Notes: generated from the letters alone by a model not told the origin. Positions 1 through 11,797 are shown, counted from the first letter of the stretch. The stretch is 64,000 nt of DNA from Heterohyrax brucei (GCA_028571685.1 CM053140.1:54072201-54136200); one strand, 5' to 3'. Translations and numbers: made by a program.

Positions 1-1050
1 ATCCTCCTTAAGGCTTTCAGCGGCAAACTTTTCAGACGTAGATTGCCAGCCCTTTGAGGCGCCTCTGTGAGGACTCGGACGGCCCACCTGCCACTAACAG
101 TTTAGTCTGTTAACCGTACCACCCAAGGTTCCTCAAGTTTCCCTCGGCACACACCATTTTCCTTCACACCTCTGTGCTCTGACCATTCTGCTCCCCCTCT
201 TAGGATACTCTTCTTTGCTATGGTTGCTCAGAGAATCTGTCCCTCCAAAGTTAGTTCACAGGCCTTTCCTCTGAGGAGCCTTCCCTGACTACTCAACTCT
301 CCCCCTCCCTCCACGATGAATCAATATTCCCCAGTCTTCTCTGCTCTGCACACCTATCTAGGTCACTACTAAGCAGACTGCACTGTGACATATTTGTGTG
401 GAGACCTGTGTTTCCAGGACCAAACACAAAGATTTTCAAGTATGTTTAGTGGTGAAAGTCTTCTTTCCAAAGAAAATCAATATGCATGGCAATACAAAAA
501 GGATACAAGAAAAGCAGTTCTTGACAAGAGTGGGGAAGGGGTTCGGGTCTCCCGGCCTGAGTGGTCATCTCAGACCCACCTGGAACCTTCTCTTGGAGCC
601 CTGAGCTTCCCCCAAGGAGTTCAAAAGCCCCCAACTCAGCACAGTGCCCAGAAGATGGCCATTGCTCAATGCATACTTTTGAAATGATTTGAAGACCAAA
701 CACCTTTCAAACCCAAAAGAATGAATTCCTAAGAATGGAATTTCAGACACTTTGACTAGAAGGAGGGACACACTAGGCATGGACCCAGAGTCAGGGGACT
801 AAGTCACGGCCCCTTCCCTCACTACTTGTGGAGGGAACTTGCCTCATTGGTCTCAGTTTTCTCACCCCAAAAGTAATGAGAATCCCAACACCTAGTCAGG
901 GCATTATTTTCAGAAAAAAGGACTCTGTGAGAGTAAACGCTCACTCCACGCTAGATGGTGACCATCCCTAGGTCTCAGGGCTGTGGCCTCCTCTCTTTTC
1001 CCCTAATGGCACTATTCACATCCACCTGAAAGACCAACTATGATTGGGAG
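1..1050. other. Intergenic, no gene seen
   Basis: Positions about 228-372 resemble the body of an L2 LINE in + orientation ('ggagccttccctgactact'). The rest shows no repeat, motif cluster or coding pattern that I can support. Confidence 0.5.
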
Positions 1051-1051
1051 G

Positions 1052-1590
1052 GAGGCAGCCTGGTTTAGTGATTCAAGCCCAGGCTTTGGCACCCTGGGGG
1101 CCTGGCTTCAGATCCTGGCTCTGATACTGACTGGCTGTGGGATGTCTCTGAGCCTCAGTTTCCTCATCCACTAAATGGGGATATTAAGAACAGCTCTTAA
1201 CAAAGAGAAGTTGTATAGCATTGGGGTTAAGTACGGGCTGTAACCAGAGCCAGTCTGCCCTGCTCCGAGGTCTGGTTCACTCACTCTCTAGCCCTGACCT
1301 CAGGCACGTATTCACTTCTATGTCCCCAGGACCAAACACTTAACCTCTTGCAGTGTCTGTTTTTCCATTTGCAAAAAGAGGGTAATAATAGTACTCTCCT
1401 CACAGAACTGGAATAACCAACACACTTGAAGTGTTTGGCACACAGTAGCCAATGTATGCATATTAGTAATTAATCTCATCCCTGGGGATCTTCTCAGGAT
1501 TAAATTAGATCATATATGAGACACAGTCAGTTCAGAGCCTGGTATATGGTAAGAGGTCAATGGTCAGGAGCTGTTCTTTAATATGAATTT
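1052..1590 (+). repeat. MIR SINE copies, adjacent
   Basis: The first copy (about 1052-1205) shows the MIR core 'gcctcagtttcctcat' and 'aaatggggatatta'. The second (about 1205-1475) shows 'gtaataatagtactctcctcacag' and 'ggcacacagtagccaatg', followed by a third partial copy. All are old and diverged. Confidence 0.7.
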
Positions 1591-2047
1591 GGCCCAGATT
1601 CAACATATTACATATGAACTCTTGGGGAGAGAGGGCAAAAAAAAGCTGGGCAGAAACTCCAGGGCTGAGATCTTTCTCTGCGTTCCCCCATGAAAGGGGT
1701 AGTGGCAGCTTCCCTGTTTGGGTGGGTATCCTGCAGTGTAGTTCTGGGTGTGTTCTGCTGCCTGACTTGGAGGAAAGTGCTCCCCTCACTTCCCCCCTCC
1801 CTCGGCATCCTGTGTCTGCCCATCCATGTCTTGACCCACTGATCACTGAAGATTCTATCACTGCCTCAGGGCTGGGGGTGGCAGGAGGGGCTATAATTAT
1901 GGGTTTCATTGAAATTGTGGAAATGACAAGCACCGCTTTCTTTAGCTCCTCTGAGGGCCCTGCTGGGGCCCTGACCAGCCCTTCCCACCTCAGTGTCCCC
2001 AGAAGCAAACACTCCCCACCCATGTCAAGCCACCTGTGACTGATGAC

Positions 2048-2445
2048 ACACTACATGTGCTAAGAGTTTTCTATCAAGTATCTCATTTTATCCTCACCCA
2101 TTTTACAGACAAGGAAACTCAGGCTGGGGTAAGCAAAGTGACTCACCCAAAAGAAAGTGGCAGCTGCAAGGTCTCTGTTGCTCTGTGGCCCGTGATCCTA
2201 ACCTGCATACCAGACTGCACCCCAAACTGTTCCAGAATCTGGCTGTAATCACACAGTTAGGAAACTTGGGCTTTGGAACCCAGCAGTCCTGGGTTTGATT
2301 CTTACCTCTGACCCCTGGTAACCCTGGGCAAGTCACTTCACCTCTCTGAGCCAGAATTTCCTCCTATGTTTGTCGTGAGGATTAAATGAGAAACATTATG
2401 CAAGTCTCTGTAAGTGCCTGGTATAAATGAGCGTTCCGGAAAGGT
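2048..2445. repeat. Two MIR SINEs in opposite orientation
   Basis: About 2048-2240 reads as MIR on the minus strand ('ttttacagacaaggaaactcaggc'). About 2250-2445 reads on the plus strand ('gggcaagtcacttcacctctctgag'). Confidence 0.7.
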
Positions 2446-2489
2446 CAGATGCTTTTACTACAGTTACTGCTGGGGTCGTTAGGTTTCGT

Positions 2490-2880
2490 TTATCAAGAGT
2501 CCTGAAAAGCACTGTCTACATAATACAAACATCAAGGCAACAGAAATCTTTTGGTATCGGATATGCCACATGTGACATTTGATAGTGTATCTATCCAATT
2601 TCATCCAGATTCTGAGTCATGATAACGTGGGCTGAGTCATAGGGTTTGCATTTTGCTTCTACTAAGCCATCAAGTTGTGCGTTTTCACATAGCAAGCCAT
2701 AGGATCTTTGATGGAAAGAAAAACCACTCCCTCAATTTGCTGTGTGAGTTGAATCCAGTCAGTGAATTTGTCAGGTCCTTAGTTTCTCTCTAATCGACTA
2801 CGCTGATCTTTTCCCAGGAAGTGAGTATGGATCTCAGAGGGTGGAACCCGATCATCTCTGAAGGAAACCGGTTTTAGAAA
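2490..2880. promoter_or_regulatory. Candidate epithelial enhancer: two AP-1 sites plus a perfect grainyhead palindrome
   Basis: This repeat-free block lies about 25 kb upstream of GRHL3. TGAGTCA occurs at 2613-2619 and 2633-2639, exactly 20 bases apart and in the same orientation. The palindrome AAACCGGTTT at 2865-2874 is the optimal grainyhead-like dimer site. An ETS-type core (GGAAGT) lies near 2818. AP-1 plus GRHL sites are typical of keratinocyte enhancers. The function and the target gene are inference. Confidence 0.45.
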
Positions 2881-3309
2881 TCTTAGCTAGTGCTGTCCTT
2901 GTTTCCCTTTTCTTTGTAATAACGTGTCGTTTTTAAGTGTGTGATAAACGTCTGGGAGGGGAAGGTGTGCAGTCACAGGTGGAAAGGGAGGGGAGAGTGA
3001 CTGACTGATCTGGAGCAGTTGGCCAGGACAAAGCATGGAACTCTGATTTCTCCCCTGACCCACTTCCCTCTCTGGCCCAGGGCAAGTATTGCTGGGTTTG
3101 CCGTATCTGGGCAATGACCACCTCCTCAAACTTACTCACCTCTATCTACCAGCAAGGCAGGAAGGAAACACTGTACCTCGTGCCTAGTGTTGGGCAATCC
3201 CGAGGATCAGTCAGGGCTCCATTATTAACCCTAGAAATGAACCCTGGATTCCCATCTGCCAAGCCCAGCAGGCGGATAGGCCCCAGGACCCACCCCCAGC
3301 TACACCGGG

Positions 3310-3445
3310 GCTTTGTCGGATAATTTATGAGCTTCTCCACTTTGGCTGTTATTATGTGCGCTTATTAATGAATAGGCTTAGGACATTCAGGATTTCCTTA
3401 ATTAGCGTTTCCTCCTTCCTGAGGATTCTGTCTTAGGACTTTTAT
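3310..3445. promoter_or_regulatory. Homeodomain-motif-rich candidate element
   Basis: Within 135 repeat-free bases there are 'ggataatttatg', 'cttattaatgaata' and 'ccttaattagcg', all TAAT-type homeodomain words, with no recognisable repeat. Confidence 0.35.
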
Positions 3446-3650
3446 AAGTCATTTATAGCCTTGCAAAGTTTGACATGGTACAAGGCACAAAGGAGAAGGC
3501 CTCAAGTCAGTTTCCTCATTGGAAGGAATGAGGGTGGGCTGAGGAACAGAGATGTCCTGTGCCCAGCTCACTCAGCGCACAGACTCTTTTGCGGAACCGG
3601 GAGGTTATTTCAGCTCAACTCAATGTGGTCTGTCACTCAGGCCCGGGGCG

Positions 3651-3682
3651 GGGTGTGTGTGTGTGTGTGTGTGTATGTATGA
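3651..3682. repeat. (GT)n microsatellite
   Basis: About 11 GT units are followed by GTATGTATG. It is a plain dinucleotide repeat in intergenic DNA. Confidence 0.9.
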
Positions 3683-3969
3683 TTTCCAGTCGCCAGAGGG
3701 CAAACTACAATATACACAACTAGCATGAAGCTGAGGAGGATTTTGTATATATATAAAAAAGTTTCTTTTTACATCTGAAGATTTAGAAATTGGTTTCCAA
3801 AGATAGCAAAGTAGTATCTTATTTACCGCTGCAAATTTGGGCTTCCTATTTTCGGAGGCAAACTTGTGTCATTGCCTTCCCCCAGGGCCCTTTCCCCAGC
3901 CTCAGGCTCGCTCAAGCTGAGGTGTGTGGGGGAAGGGCTGAAGGCTGGGACAGGGAGGGGACAGGCGGG

Positions 3970-4260
3970 GCGGGGGACAGTCCTCGTCAACAGTCAACAA
4001 AAACTCCTTTCTTTTCTTTCTGTGGCATTTGACACACCGGCACGCTTAATAAGACAGGTGGCAGGCACGGTGGATCCAAAGTGCTGATTCAGCCATGCCA
4101 CTTTTCTTTCATCTCCAGCCTTGACTGTTTAACAGCCATGCTTAACAAGAAGAGATGGAAGAGTTTATCTCCTTAATAAGGCACCGTGCTTAATCATCTT
4201 CATCTCCCAAGAGGCTGAGGGCGAGGGGAGGCTCAGTTCTGCTTCTATTAATGATTCACT
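3970..4260. promoter_or_regulatory. Candidate conserved non-coding element with repeated TTAATAAG words
   Basis: Repeat-free sequence carries 'gcttaataag', 'cttaacaag', 'ccttaataagg', 'gcttaatcatc' and 'attaatgattc', spaced 30-60 bases apart. The pairing of 'gcacgcttaataag' with 'caccgtgcttaatc' looks like a reused module. A GC-rich run precedes it at 3945-3980. Confidence 0.35.
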
Positions 4261-4261
4261 T

Positions 4262-5085
4262 GGTACACCTAAGAACTACTGTATCGATAGGATCACTTTA
4301 AAAACATATATATTCAGTTCTTTGAAAAATGAAAGTTTATAAAATAGTATTTCATTTTGTGTGTGATTCCGTTTGTGGGGGAAAGAGTCTTATGAACAGA
4401 AAATGAGTTTGGAAGATTTTCAGTGTTAGCATTGACTGGTGGAGTGATGTCTTTATATTTTTAGTTATTTATTAATTGTAACTTTTAAAAATTTCATGAG
4501 CATCATGTATCACTTTGAATTTTTTTTTTTAATTGAAGTCCATTAACCTACTAGATTTCCCTGGTAAATCCAAGAGACATTCAGCTTAAATGGTCTCTCA
4601 GATTCAGACAAAAATAAATCTAGATGTCAGAAGCTTTTAGACCTCCTTCTTCAGTTTAGGCCCACCTCCCTCCCAAGCCCAGGGAATCAAAGTTAAATAG
4701 GAATTATCGTTCATCTGTGTTTGACTCTGTAGCACATTTTTTTTCCCTAGACCTGGCTGCTTCTTGTGACGAGTGCTGTCACAGAAGCTCGCAAGGGGTG
4801 GGGCTGCCCCTCCACAGCCATAAAATGTTTGGTTTCCCCCTGCCTCTGCTTTATCCTGAAAGGCCAGGGATTAGAAGTGCCATAGCATTCTCAGAGGGGG
4901 TTTGTTTATAAAACTTAGCTGGTTAAACTTGGGTTATGGCAACCCAAACCTTGGGTGTGGAGCCCTCCCAGCCGTTCTAGGCCTGTGTCAGATGCTCAGC
5001 TGGGGCTGGGAACAAGTGAAGCCCAAGACCGAGGCCTCGCGGGGCCTCTTGCTGGGGTTTCTGCTGCTCATGGCTTCAGCTTCCT
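4262..5085. other. Intergenic A/T-rich stretch, no gene seen
   Basis: It includes poly-T and A/T-rich low complexity (about 4440-4545) and otherwise unassigned sequence. No element family was recognised. Confidence 0.5.
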
Positions 5086-5087
5086 CA

Positions 5088-5250
5088 AAAATGGTGCAGT
5101 GGTTTAACAGCCATGGCTGCTTAACCAGAAGGCTGACAGTTCAAATCCACCTGGAGCTCCTTGGAAACTCTGTGGGGCAGTTCTACCCTAACTACAGGGT
5201 CTCTGCGTGTCAGAATTGACTCAGTGGCAGTGGGTTTGGTTTTGGTTTCC
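5088..5250 (+). mobile_element. AfroSINE
   Basis: Near full length. It shows the head 'gtgcagtggtttaacagc', the middle 'ctccttggaaactctgtggggc', the tail 'gtcagaattgactcagtggcag' and the terminal 'ggtttggttttggttt'. Confidence 0.9.
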
Positions 5251-5259
5251 TCAAAAATG

Positions 5260-6930
5260 GCCTGACTCCTTCCCCACCTTAAGTTAAACTTGGGAAGTCT
5301 TGGTATCACCCTACTTTAAAGAGGGGGAGAACTTCAATAAAAAGACTTAGAAGATCAGGAAGAGGACAAAAGGCCATTTGGGGATGAAATAATGTTTCTG
5401 GCTGACAGAGCTTGCAAACTAATTTTGAAACCCCAGGCGGTAGTTTCCCATGGGACAGGGAGAAAGTGCCCCTACGCCTTCAGGCAAGGAGTCAGCTGCC
5501 TGCTGGTCATTGTTCCTCAGGATGTTTCCTACGCCTCCCTAACATCCACGGTTGCAAAACAGCAGAGCGTGTGGGGTCATCTGAACCACCCTGTCCTTTC
5601 TCAGGCCTGCTTCTCTGCTGCCTTTCAGGTGTCAGGCTGGAAGTCTCAGAGGGAGGCTACCTCCCAGGAGATCATGTACACCTAAGGAAGGCTTGTGAGA
5701 GGGATTAGAGGACCTGTGTGAGGGGGAAGGCTGGGTGAAACTGGGTGTCTTCCTTTCCTTTGGGAAAAGAATGACCAAGGAGGGATCTGCTTTCAGCTCA
5801 CAGCTGACTGAAAGAGCCTTAGGAAAGGCTTCTGAAGTCTCCTGGTATCAGCTGAAGGCTTGGTACACGGAGAGAAAGAAAACAGAAGGGAAGCTGTGTG
5901 AGACAGGCCTGGGCTTTTGTAGGGCTAAATACTCCTCAGCACTCCACCGTAGGAACAGAAGCTCCATCGTCCAAATCTACTGGAAGGGCATGGACACGTC
6001 TGTCTGCTTGGGACTGTCACCACAGGGCCTAGGACAGGCCAGCACATAGAGAATGTACAATAACTATTCAAATGACCACCAAGCCCATGCAAGCCCTTGA
6101 TGAAGGAATGAAACCTGTGAAGCAGTAGTTAAGACTGAGGATACTAGAGCTGTGTGAATCTGTGTTCCTATCCTAGCTCTGCCAGTAAGAGCTGTGTGAC
6201 CCTGCACAAAGGGACCTGAAAGTCTACCACATATGTTCGCAGCGGGATTCAGTGAGAAAGCTCCTGCGTGGTGTAAGGCAAGAGCCTAGGATAACCATGG
6301 ACACTCACAAAACGACAGCTTAACAAACAACTGGGCAGCTAATGGAACATTGGGGGGGGGCGCTGAAACTGTTCTGTATCTTCATTACAATGGATGACAC
6401 ACAACTCTACGTTATTTGTCAAAATCCACAGAACGGTACACCACAGAGTAAACTATATTTTATGCAACAAAACAAAAAACTAGATCGGAAAAGATTCCTT
6501 CTAACATTCAATGGGTTTCCTGGGCTATAAGACCGAGTTTTTGTGAAGAAGGAATGATTTCATTGACCTGGAACTACTTTATGGCAGGAAGAAAAGAGGT
6601 CTGTAAACTCCTGGAGCTTCACATGTCCACGTCAGTGTCCTGCCTCCTTCCTTCAGGATTTCCCTACGGAGTGAGAGCAGGTGAAGGATGGGCTGTCCGA
6701 ATCGCACTGGGTCACCTGGGGCAGCGCTGTCTCAAAGTTGTGCTGTCCCACATGGCAGACACTGGCCACATGTGACTAGTGAGACTCGAAATGTGACCAG
6801 TGCAGCCGAGGAAATTAATCTTAAATTTTATTGAATTTTAACTAATTTATATTTAAATGCAGAGACTGACTCAGTGCAAAATATTTTTTCCCATTAAACC
6901 CAACTGTACTGTTTTGGTAGGACTATATTT
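5260..6930. other. Intergenic, no gene seen
   Basis: Mostly unassigned sequence. About 5985-6080 looks like an L2 3' end and about 6120-6230 like a plus-strand MIR. A G-run sits at 6351-6361. Short ORFs here show no family pattern. Confidence 0.5.
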
Positions 6931-6934
6931 CATT

Positions 6935-7560
6935 TCATTACAAAATTCACGGTTTTACAATATAAATTTCAGTGGTCTTTAGTGTATTCACAAGGTGTTG
7001 CAACCATCACAACTAATTCCGGAACACCTTTATCACACCCCAGGAGAGCTGCACACCCATTAGCAGTCACTTGTCCCTTCCCTCCTCACCACTAACCCTA
7101 TTTCCTGTATCTATGGATTTGCCTGTTCTGGACCTTCCTGTAAGCAGAATAACACAGTAGGTGGCCTTTTGTGTCTGGTTTCCTTCACCTGGAAACCCTG
7201 GTGGTGTGTAGTGGCTAAGGGCTACATCTGCTAACCAAAAGATGGGCACTTTGAAGCTGCCATGCGCTCCTTGAAAACTCAATGGAGCAGTTTTATTCCA
7301 TTCTAACAAACTCAGCAGAGCGGTTCTACTCTGTCCTACAGGGCACTAGGAGCTGGAATCACCTCCACGGCCCTGGGCTTGGTGGTGTTCCTTCACTCGG
7401 CATGTTTTCAAGGTCCATCCATGTTTAGCATGTATCAGTACTTCCTTTCTTTTTATGGTTGAATAATATTTCACTGTGTGGATATACTATGTTTTGTTTT
7501 TCCATTCATCAGTGAATGCACCTTGTTTCCACTTTGGGACAAACAAACACATTTTATTAA
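6935..7560 (-). mobile_element. L1 LINE 3' portion, split by an AfroSINE
   Basis: Read on the minus strand this is L1 3' sequence. The plus strand shows its complement in 'atggatttgcctgttctgg', 'ttttgtgtctggtt' and 'tgaataatatttcactgtgtggatata'. The AfroSINE at 7189-7387 interrupts it. Confidence 0.75.
7189..7387 (+). mobile_element. AfroSINE with 9-base target-site duplication and internal duplication
   Basis: The element is flanked by exact copies of TTCCTTCAC at 7180-7188 and 7388-7396, which mark insertion into the L1 copy. Inside, the 'gagcagttttattccattct' segment is repeated as 'gagcggttctactctgtcct', so the copy is about 35 bases longer than usual. Confidence 0.9.
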
Positions 7561-7714
7561 ATACTGTTGGAAAAGCTAGTTCCAAATCGAGACGTGCTAT
7601 GTGAAACACACACTTGATTTCACAGATTTATAAAAAGTACGTAAAATACTTCATTAATAATATACTTACATTGACTACATGTTGAAATGATATCTTTTCT
7701 GTGTTGAGTTGAAG

Positions 7715-7832
7715 TCACTGGGTGGTTGACCACAGCTGGTTAACACACTCTGCTGGGAACGCTAAGGTTAAAGGTCTGAGTGCAAAGCAAGTAGGGCTGC
7801 TATGAGCTGGAGTCAGCTTGACAGCAACTGCT
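7715..7832 (+). mobile_element. AfroSINE, old and diverged
   Basis: The head 'gggtggttgaccacagctggttaac' and the tail 'gctatgagctggagtcagcttgacagcaac' remain, with many changes in between. A poly-A run at 7874-7886 lies nearby. Confidence 0.65.
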
Positions 7833-7889
7833 TCCCGGTATACATTTAATTAAACAAAATCTATTATCTTGGAAAAAAAAAAAAAGAAC

Positions 7890-9420
7890 TAGGCTTTTTA
7901 AGAAAAGGCAGAGGAGGTGGAGCTATCGAAAGGTAATACAGGGACCCTCCCTGCAGAATCATGTTCTTTCTGCTCATAACGCCCCATAAGGACCAGAAAT
8001 GACAGGCTCCTAGGGCCCAGCAGGAGGAACAGCCGCTTTTGGTGTCACCCTGCCTTGGCACTGAGGGGAGCTACAGAGGGGACAAGTCCAGGCAGGAGTT
8101 AATAGGTGGTTTTGCCCCTGGGAGGGGACCTGTGACTGGAATTACTGGACAAAAGGAGTAACTGGAGCGGCCAATGACAACAAACCCTTTCCCTGGCGTC
8201 TGGCCTATACCTGGCTGCAGAGTTGTGCAGGGCTCTTTGTTCTTGAGCACCGTAAGCTCCCTGGCAGCTCAGGTCCTTGACTCTCCCTGGCCAAGAAGCC
8301 AGGGCAGTTCTTTGAGAGGCTTCACTCCCTCTGGGTACCAGATGCGCTGGGCTCTGAGTAGCCATTAGCAGGCTGGAGTCTTGGCTTTATCGTTACCAGC
8401 TGTCTAACTTCTGTACAAAACCCTTTCTTTCTCTGTTCTTGACTTCCTTATCTTTAAAACAGAGTTACTGATAAACAGCTTAAGGTTTGAATGAAATTAT
8501 CTGTTGCCAATTCTTAAAGCTGACTGTGGACCAAGCACTGTCCTGAGTACTGTACCCATGAGTGTAGTTTATCTTTCCGGCAAACCCGCTGCAGCCAGTA
8601 TCATTGGTTATGCTGCTCAGGTTCAGACAGCAGGAATGGGTTTGGGCCCAGCTTGTCCGGCTGAGTCTGCACCCCTCCGCTACCATGCTAACCTCCCTCT
8701 AGCACATGCAGGTGGCATATTAAGTCCTCAATGCACAGTGAAACTTAGGGAAGCTGAAATTCCACAGGACTGCTTTGTTTTTTTCCAAATCTCGCAGTAT
8801 TTCCATCTTTGATGGGGGTAGTCATTACTTTTCTATCACTATTTAGTGAAAAATATTTGCGTTTTCCTTCTCCAACAAGTTTCGGCCTTACACGGGTATT
8901 GGCTTTCACAGATTTTACTGGCTTTTGGAAAGGGAAGGAAAGCTGAATTTCATGATTGCTAAGGTATCTCTAGTGGAAACATGACCCTTCTCCCCATTAA
9001 AAAGATGGGGACACCACGGCCCAAAAGACAAAGTGGTATGTCTTGGGCCAGTGCCAAATGGTGACAGTGCGAAACCCAGGGATCTCGGCTCCCTTGTTTG
9101 TTGCTGGGTGCTGAGTCAGTCTCGGCTCACAGCGCTTGGAACCTGAGTGGATCTGGAGTTACACATACAAATCACCTGGGAGACAGCCAGCCCCAACCCA
9201 GCTGATCTCAGAATTTATCACTTAGCTGATTCATCTCTGAATATCAGGGCAGTGCTTCTGGAAATGCTTTTGCCTTCCTCTATGCCCAGTCTCTGTATTT
9301 CATCCAGATAAAATTCTTAGTCGGCAGGGTTTGCTTTTAATAAGGATGGGTTGTCCAGGGCCCTTCAAAAGTCACTCCTAGTTTCTGAGACTCAGTTAAA
9401 ATATCTGAACATCTACGTCT
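7890..9420. other. Intergenic, no gene seen
   Basis: A plus-strand MIR is likely at about 8370-8500. The rest is unassigned. The longest ORFs here are about 100 codons and lack any family signature. Confidence 0.5.
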
Positions 9421-9421
9421 T

Positions 9422-9456
9422 GGGTCGCTACAAGTTGGACTGAGCCCACGGCAGTG
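9422..9456 (+). mobile_element. AfroSINE tail fragment
   Basis: Only the 3' part is present, 'gggtcgctacaagttggact' to 'cacggcagtg', followed by a T run. Confidence 0.6.
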
Positions 9457-9481
9457 CATCTTTTTTTTTTTACTGTGAGCA

Positions 9482-9553
9482 GGGAGCCCTGGTGGCACAG
9501 TGATTAAGTGCCCAGGCTGCTAACCAAAATGTCCATCAACTTGATGGCAAGGT
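9482..9553 (+). mobile_element. AfroSINE, internally deleted (head joined to tail)
   Basis: The head 'gggagccctggtggcacagtg' to 'ctgctaaccaaaatg' is followed directly by the tail word 'catcaacttgatggcaa'. About 90 bases of the middle are missing. Confidence 0.75.
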
Positions 9554-9719
9554 GTCTTTTTCTTTCCCCCTTACTGTGAACAGAACAGTGCCCGAGGCAT
9601 GGAAGACACTCAGAGACGAGGGAACCACCTCCCCACCCTGTCCTCAGGGAGTTCCCAGTTGAAAGAGGCAGATAGAAGATAGTCTGTCTGAGTTTCTCAA
9701 GGATAATTGCTAAGAGATT

Positions 9720-10155
9720 GGAAAGAAAACAATAACAAAGACCTAGCGATGGTGATGGTGCGGAGGAATGATCCTGGCTATTTCTTGATGTTGGGAAAGA
9801 AACCGGGTGTAATCTTTCTGGAGGGAAGTTGAGTAACATGTATCAAAAGGCATACAACTGTGCCTACCCTGTAAAACCCTGACATTCTACTTCTTAGAAC
9901 TGGCCCCAAGAAAATAATTATGGCTGGGGACTAAAATTCAGCCATAATTGTGCGCATGCAGCATTGTGTCTAATAATGAAATACTGGATATTTAAGTAAA
10001 TGCCCATCAATGGGGGGCTGTTTAAATAAGGCATGGGTCTTCCACATGAAGGTCATCGGAGATTTAATGGCTAGCAAGAGGTTCACACTGTCGCCTAGTG
10101 GAGCAGAAAGACAGGTTACAAACAGCATCTACAGTGAGAGGGTAATTTTTTTGTT
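9720..10155 (+). mobile_element. L1 LINE 3' UTR fragment
   Basis: The order of words 'acattctacttcttagaac', 'gcagcattgtgtctaataatg' and 'catcaatggggggctgtttaa' matches old mammalian L1 3' ends in sense orientation. Confidence 0.65.
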
Positions 10156-10167
10156 GTTAAGAATACA

Positions 10168-10395
10168 TATTAGCTGTAATAACAGCTAACACTTATTGAG
10201 TCACTTTATAGGCACTGTTTCAATGCTGTGTGCTTTTTTTTTTTTTTTTTTTTACATTTTAAGTAAGCTTTTAAAATCACAACTGGCGTTTTACGTTCCC
10301 ATTTTATAGGAGAGAAAATTGAGGCTCAGAGAGTTTAAGGGCCCGGCCCGCATCTGTAAAGCCAGGATTACAGGCCAGCTCTGTGAGCCTGTGCA
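10168..10395 (-). repeat. MIR SINE with a poly-T insertion
   Basis: The reverse MIR words are 'taacacttattgagt', 'cccattttataggagagaaaattg' and 'aggctcagagag'. A T run of about 20 bases (10236-10254) splits it. Confidence 0.7.
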
Positions 10396-10399
10396 CTTA

Positions 10400-11140
10400 C
10401 CCTCACTGTTGTCAGGCTTTCTATAAACAGAGAGAAGGCCAGGGAAGACTATGTACAGACAGTGGCTGTCTTCAGTGGAAAACTATGGGTCGTTCACTTT
10501 TTTCTTCATTATACTTTCTTTTTTTCCTTTCAATGTGCATGGGCTGGCTGTTTTTACAATAAGAAAAAAAATGCTTTAGTTGAAATAACACAGGTATCTT
10601 GAATACTACAAATAAAAAAAGAGGAAAGCTTGAGTTTTTCCTGGCAGACACTTGGTCAGGCTGAGGGCAGGGAACCCTAACGTCTGGTCTTCAGACATGC
10701 AGTGTGGGGAGCTGGGAGGGGCAGCCAGGGGGACTGCATCTGATGCCAGTCCACCTCAGGCAGAATCCCAAAGGACAAACGCCTGAGGTAGTGGGTTTGA
10801 ATCTACCCATCAGCCTCAGAACTCCAAGGCCTGGTCTTCACTAGCAATTCAAAGATGAGCAGTCAGGTCACAGCGGCTCCCTCCATCACGTTCGATGGCT
10901 TCCTACCATCTCCTTCAGAAGGAGGTAGGCAAATCAAAGATCAAAACAGGTAGGCAGCAAGGATCTTTAAAAACAAAGGAAAGATTTTTCCCTTCCCAAA
11001 TCATCCAGGGGTATCCTAGAGTCACCATCCACTGGAGAACTGTGTTTTTGATCACTGCGATAACTGTTCATGGGAAACCCTTGGTCACAATTGTTTTTAG
11101 GGAGCCACATTCTTGGTCTCCGCCGTTTGAGGGAAGGGAG
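10400..11140. other. Intergenic, no gene seen
   Basis: A/T-rich runs lie near 10500-10620. The remainder is unassigned sequence without coding or repeat signature. Confidence 0.45.
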
Positions 11141-11149
11141 GAACAGCCC

Positions 11150-11610
11150 TGTTAGTACATCGCTGTCACAGGTGAGAAAACTGAGGCTGGGAGAGGTCAC
11201 TTAGCTGGTAAACAGTGTAGCTGAGATTATAAATTCAAGTCCTCCTCTCGCTAAGAATGCCTTTACTGTCTCTAGAAGCTTCCAAGAGCTTTGGGTTGTG
11301 CAGAGCTCCCAAAACACTACACTTCTCACAGCCTGTGCACACACAGACGCACACACGCGTGTTTCATGCAAATTTTCAGTTTCAGGGAAACTACTGCTTT
11401 CAAATCTCTTAGCCAAAAAGAACTCACATTTCTTCTGGATTTATGTGATGTCACAAGCAACTACTCTAGAGGCAGTCAAGCTTAGTAACTCTGGGATCAG
11501 GCAGTCTGGGTGTGTATCCTATTCCCAGCACTGCACGGTTTAGTGACTGTGGACCTTGGTGTTCTCATTATCAAAGGAGACTGATAATGACACAGATATG
11601 CATACATGTA
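11150..11610. repeat. MIR SINE copies
   Basis: About 11155-11250 reads as minus-strand MIR ('gagaaaactgaggctgggagag'). About 11475-11600 reads as plus-strand MIR. Confidence 0.6.
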
Positions 11611-11797
11611 CACAATCACACTGGGACCACAAAGTATGGAAGTACAGACACTATTGTTATGCTTACATGGTAACATAATATAATAAAACCACTCACATTT
11701 GTTATGTATATCTGCCTGTTTTCAGGTATCTCATAGGGGATATATTAGAATTACATAAGAGATAGGTGTAAAGAACTTAGCATACAGCCTGGCATAT

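Noticed and set aside
1532-2023. Minus-strand open frame of 163 codons overlapping a plus frame of 141 codons
   Set aside because: It starts in old MIR sequence and shows no domain. Overlapping frames on both strands point to chance.
3651-3682. GT run as a possible Z-DNA regulatory site
   Set aside because: Short, common type of microsatellite with nothing around it to support a role.
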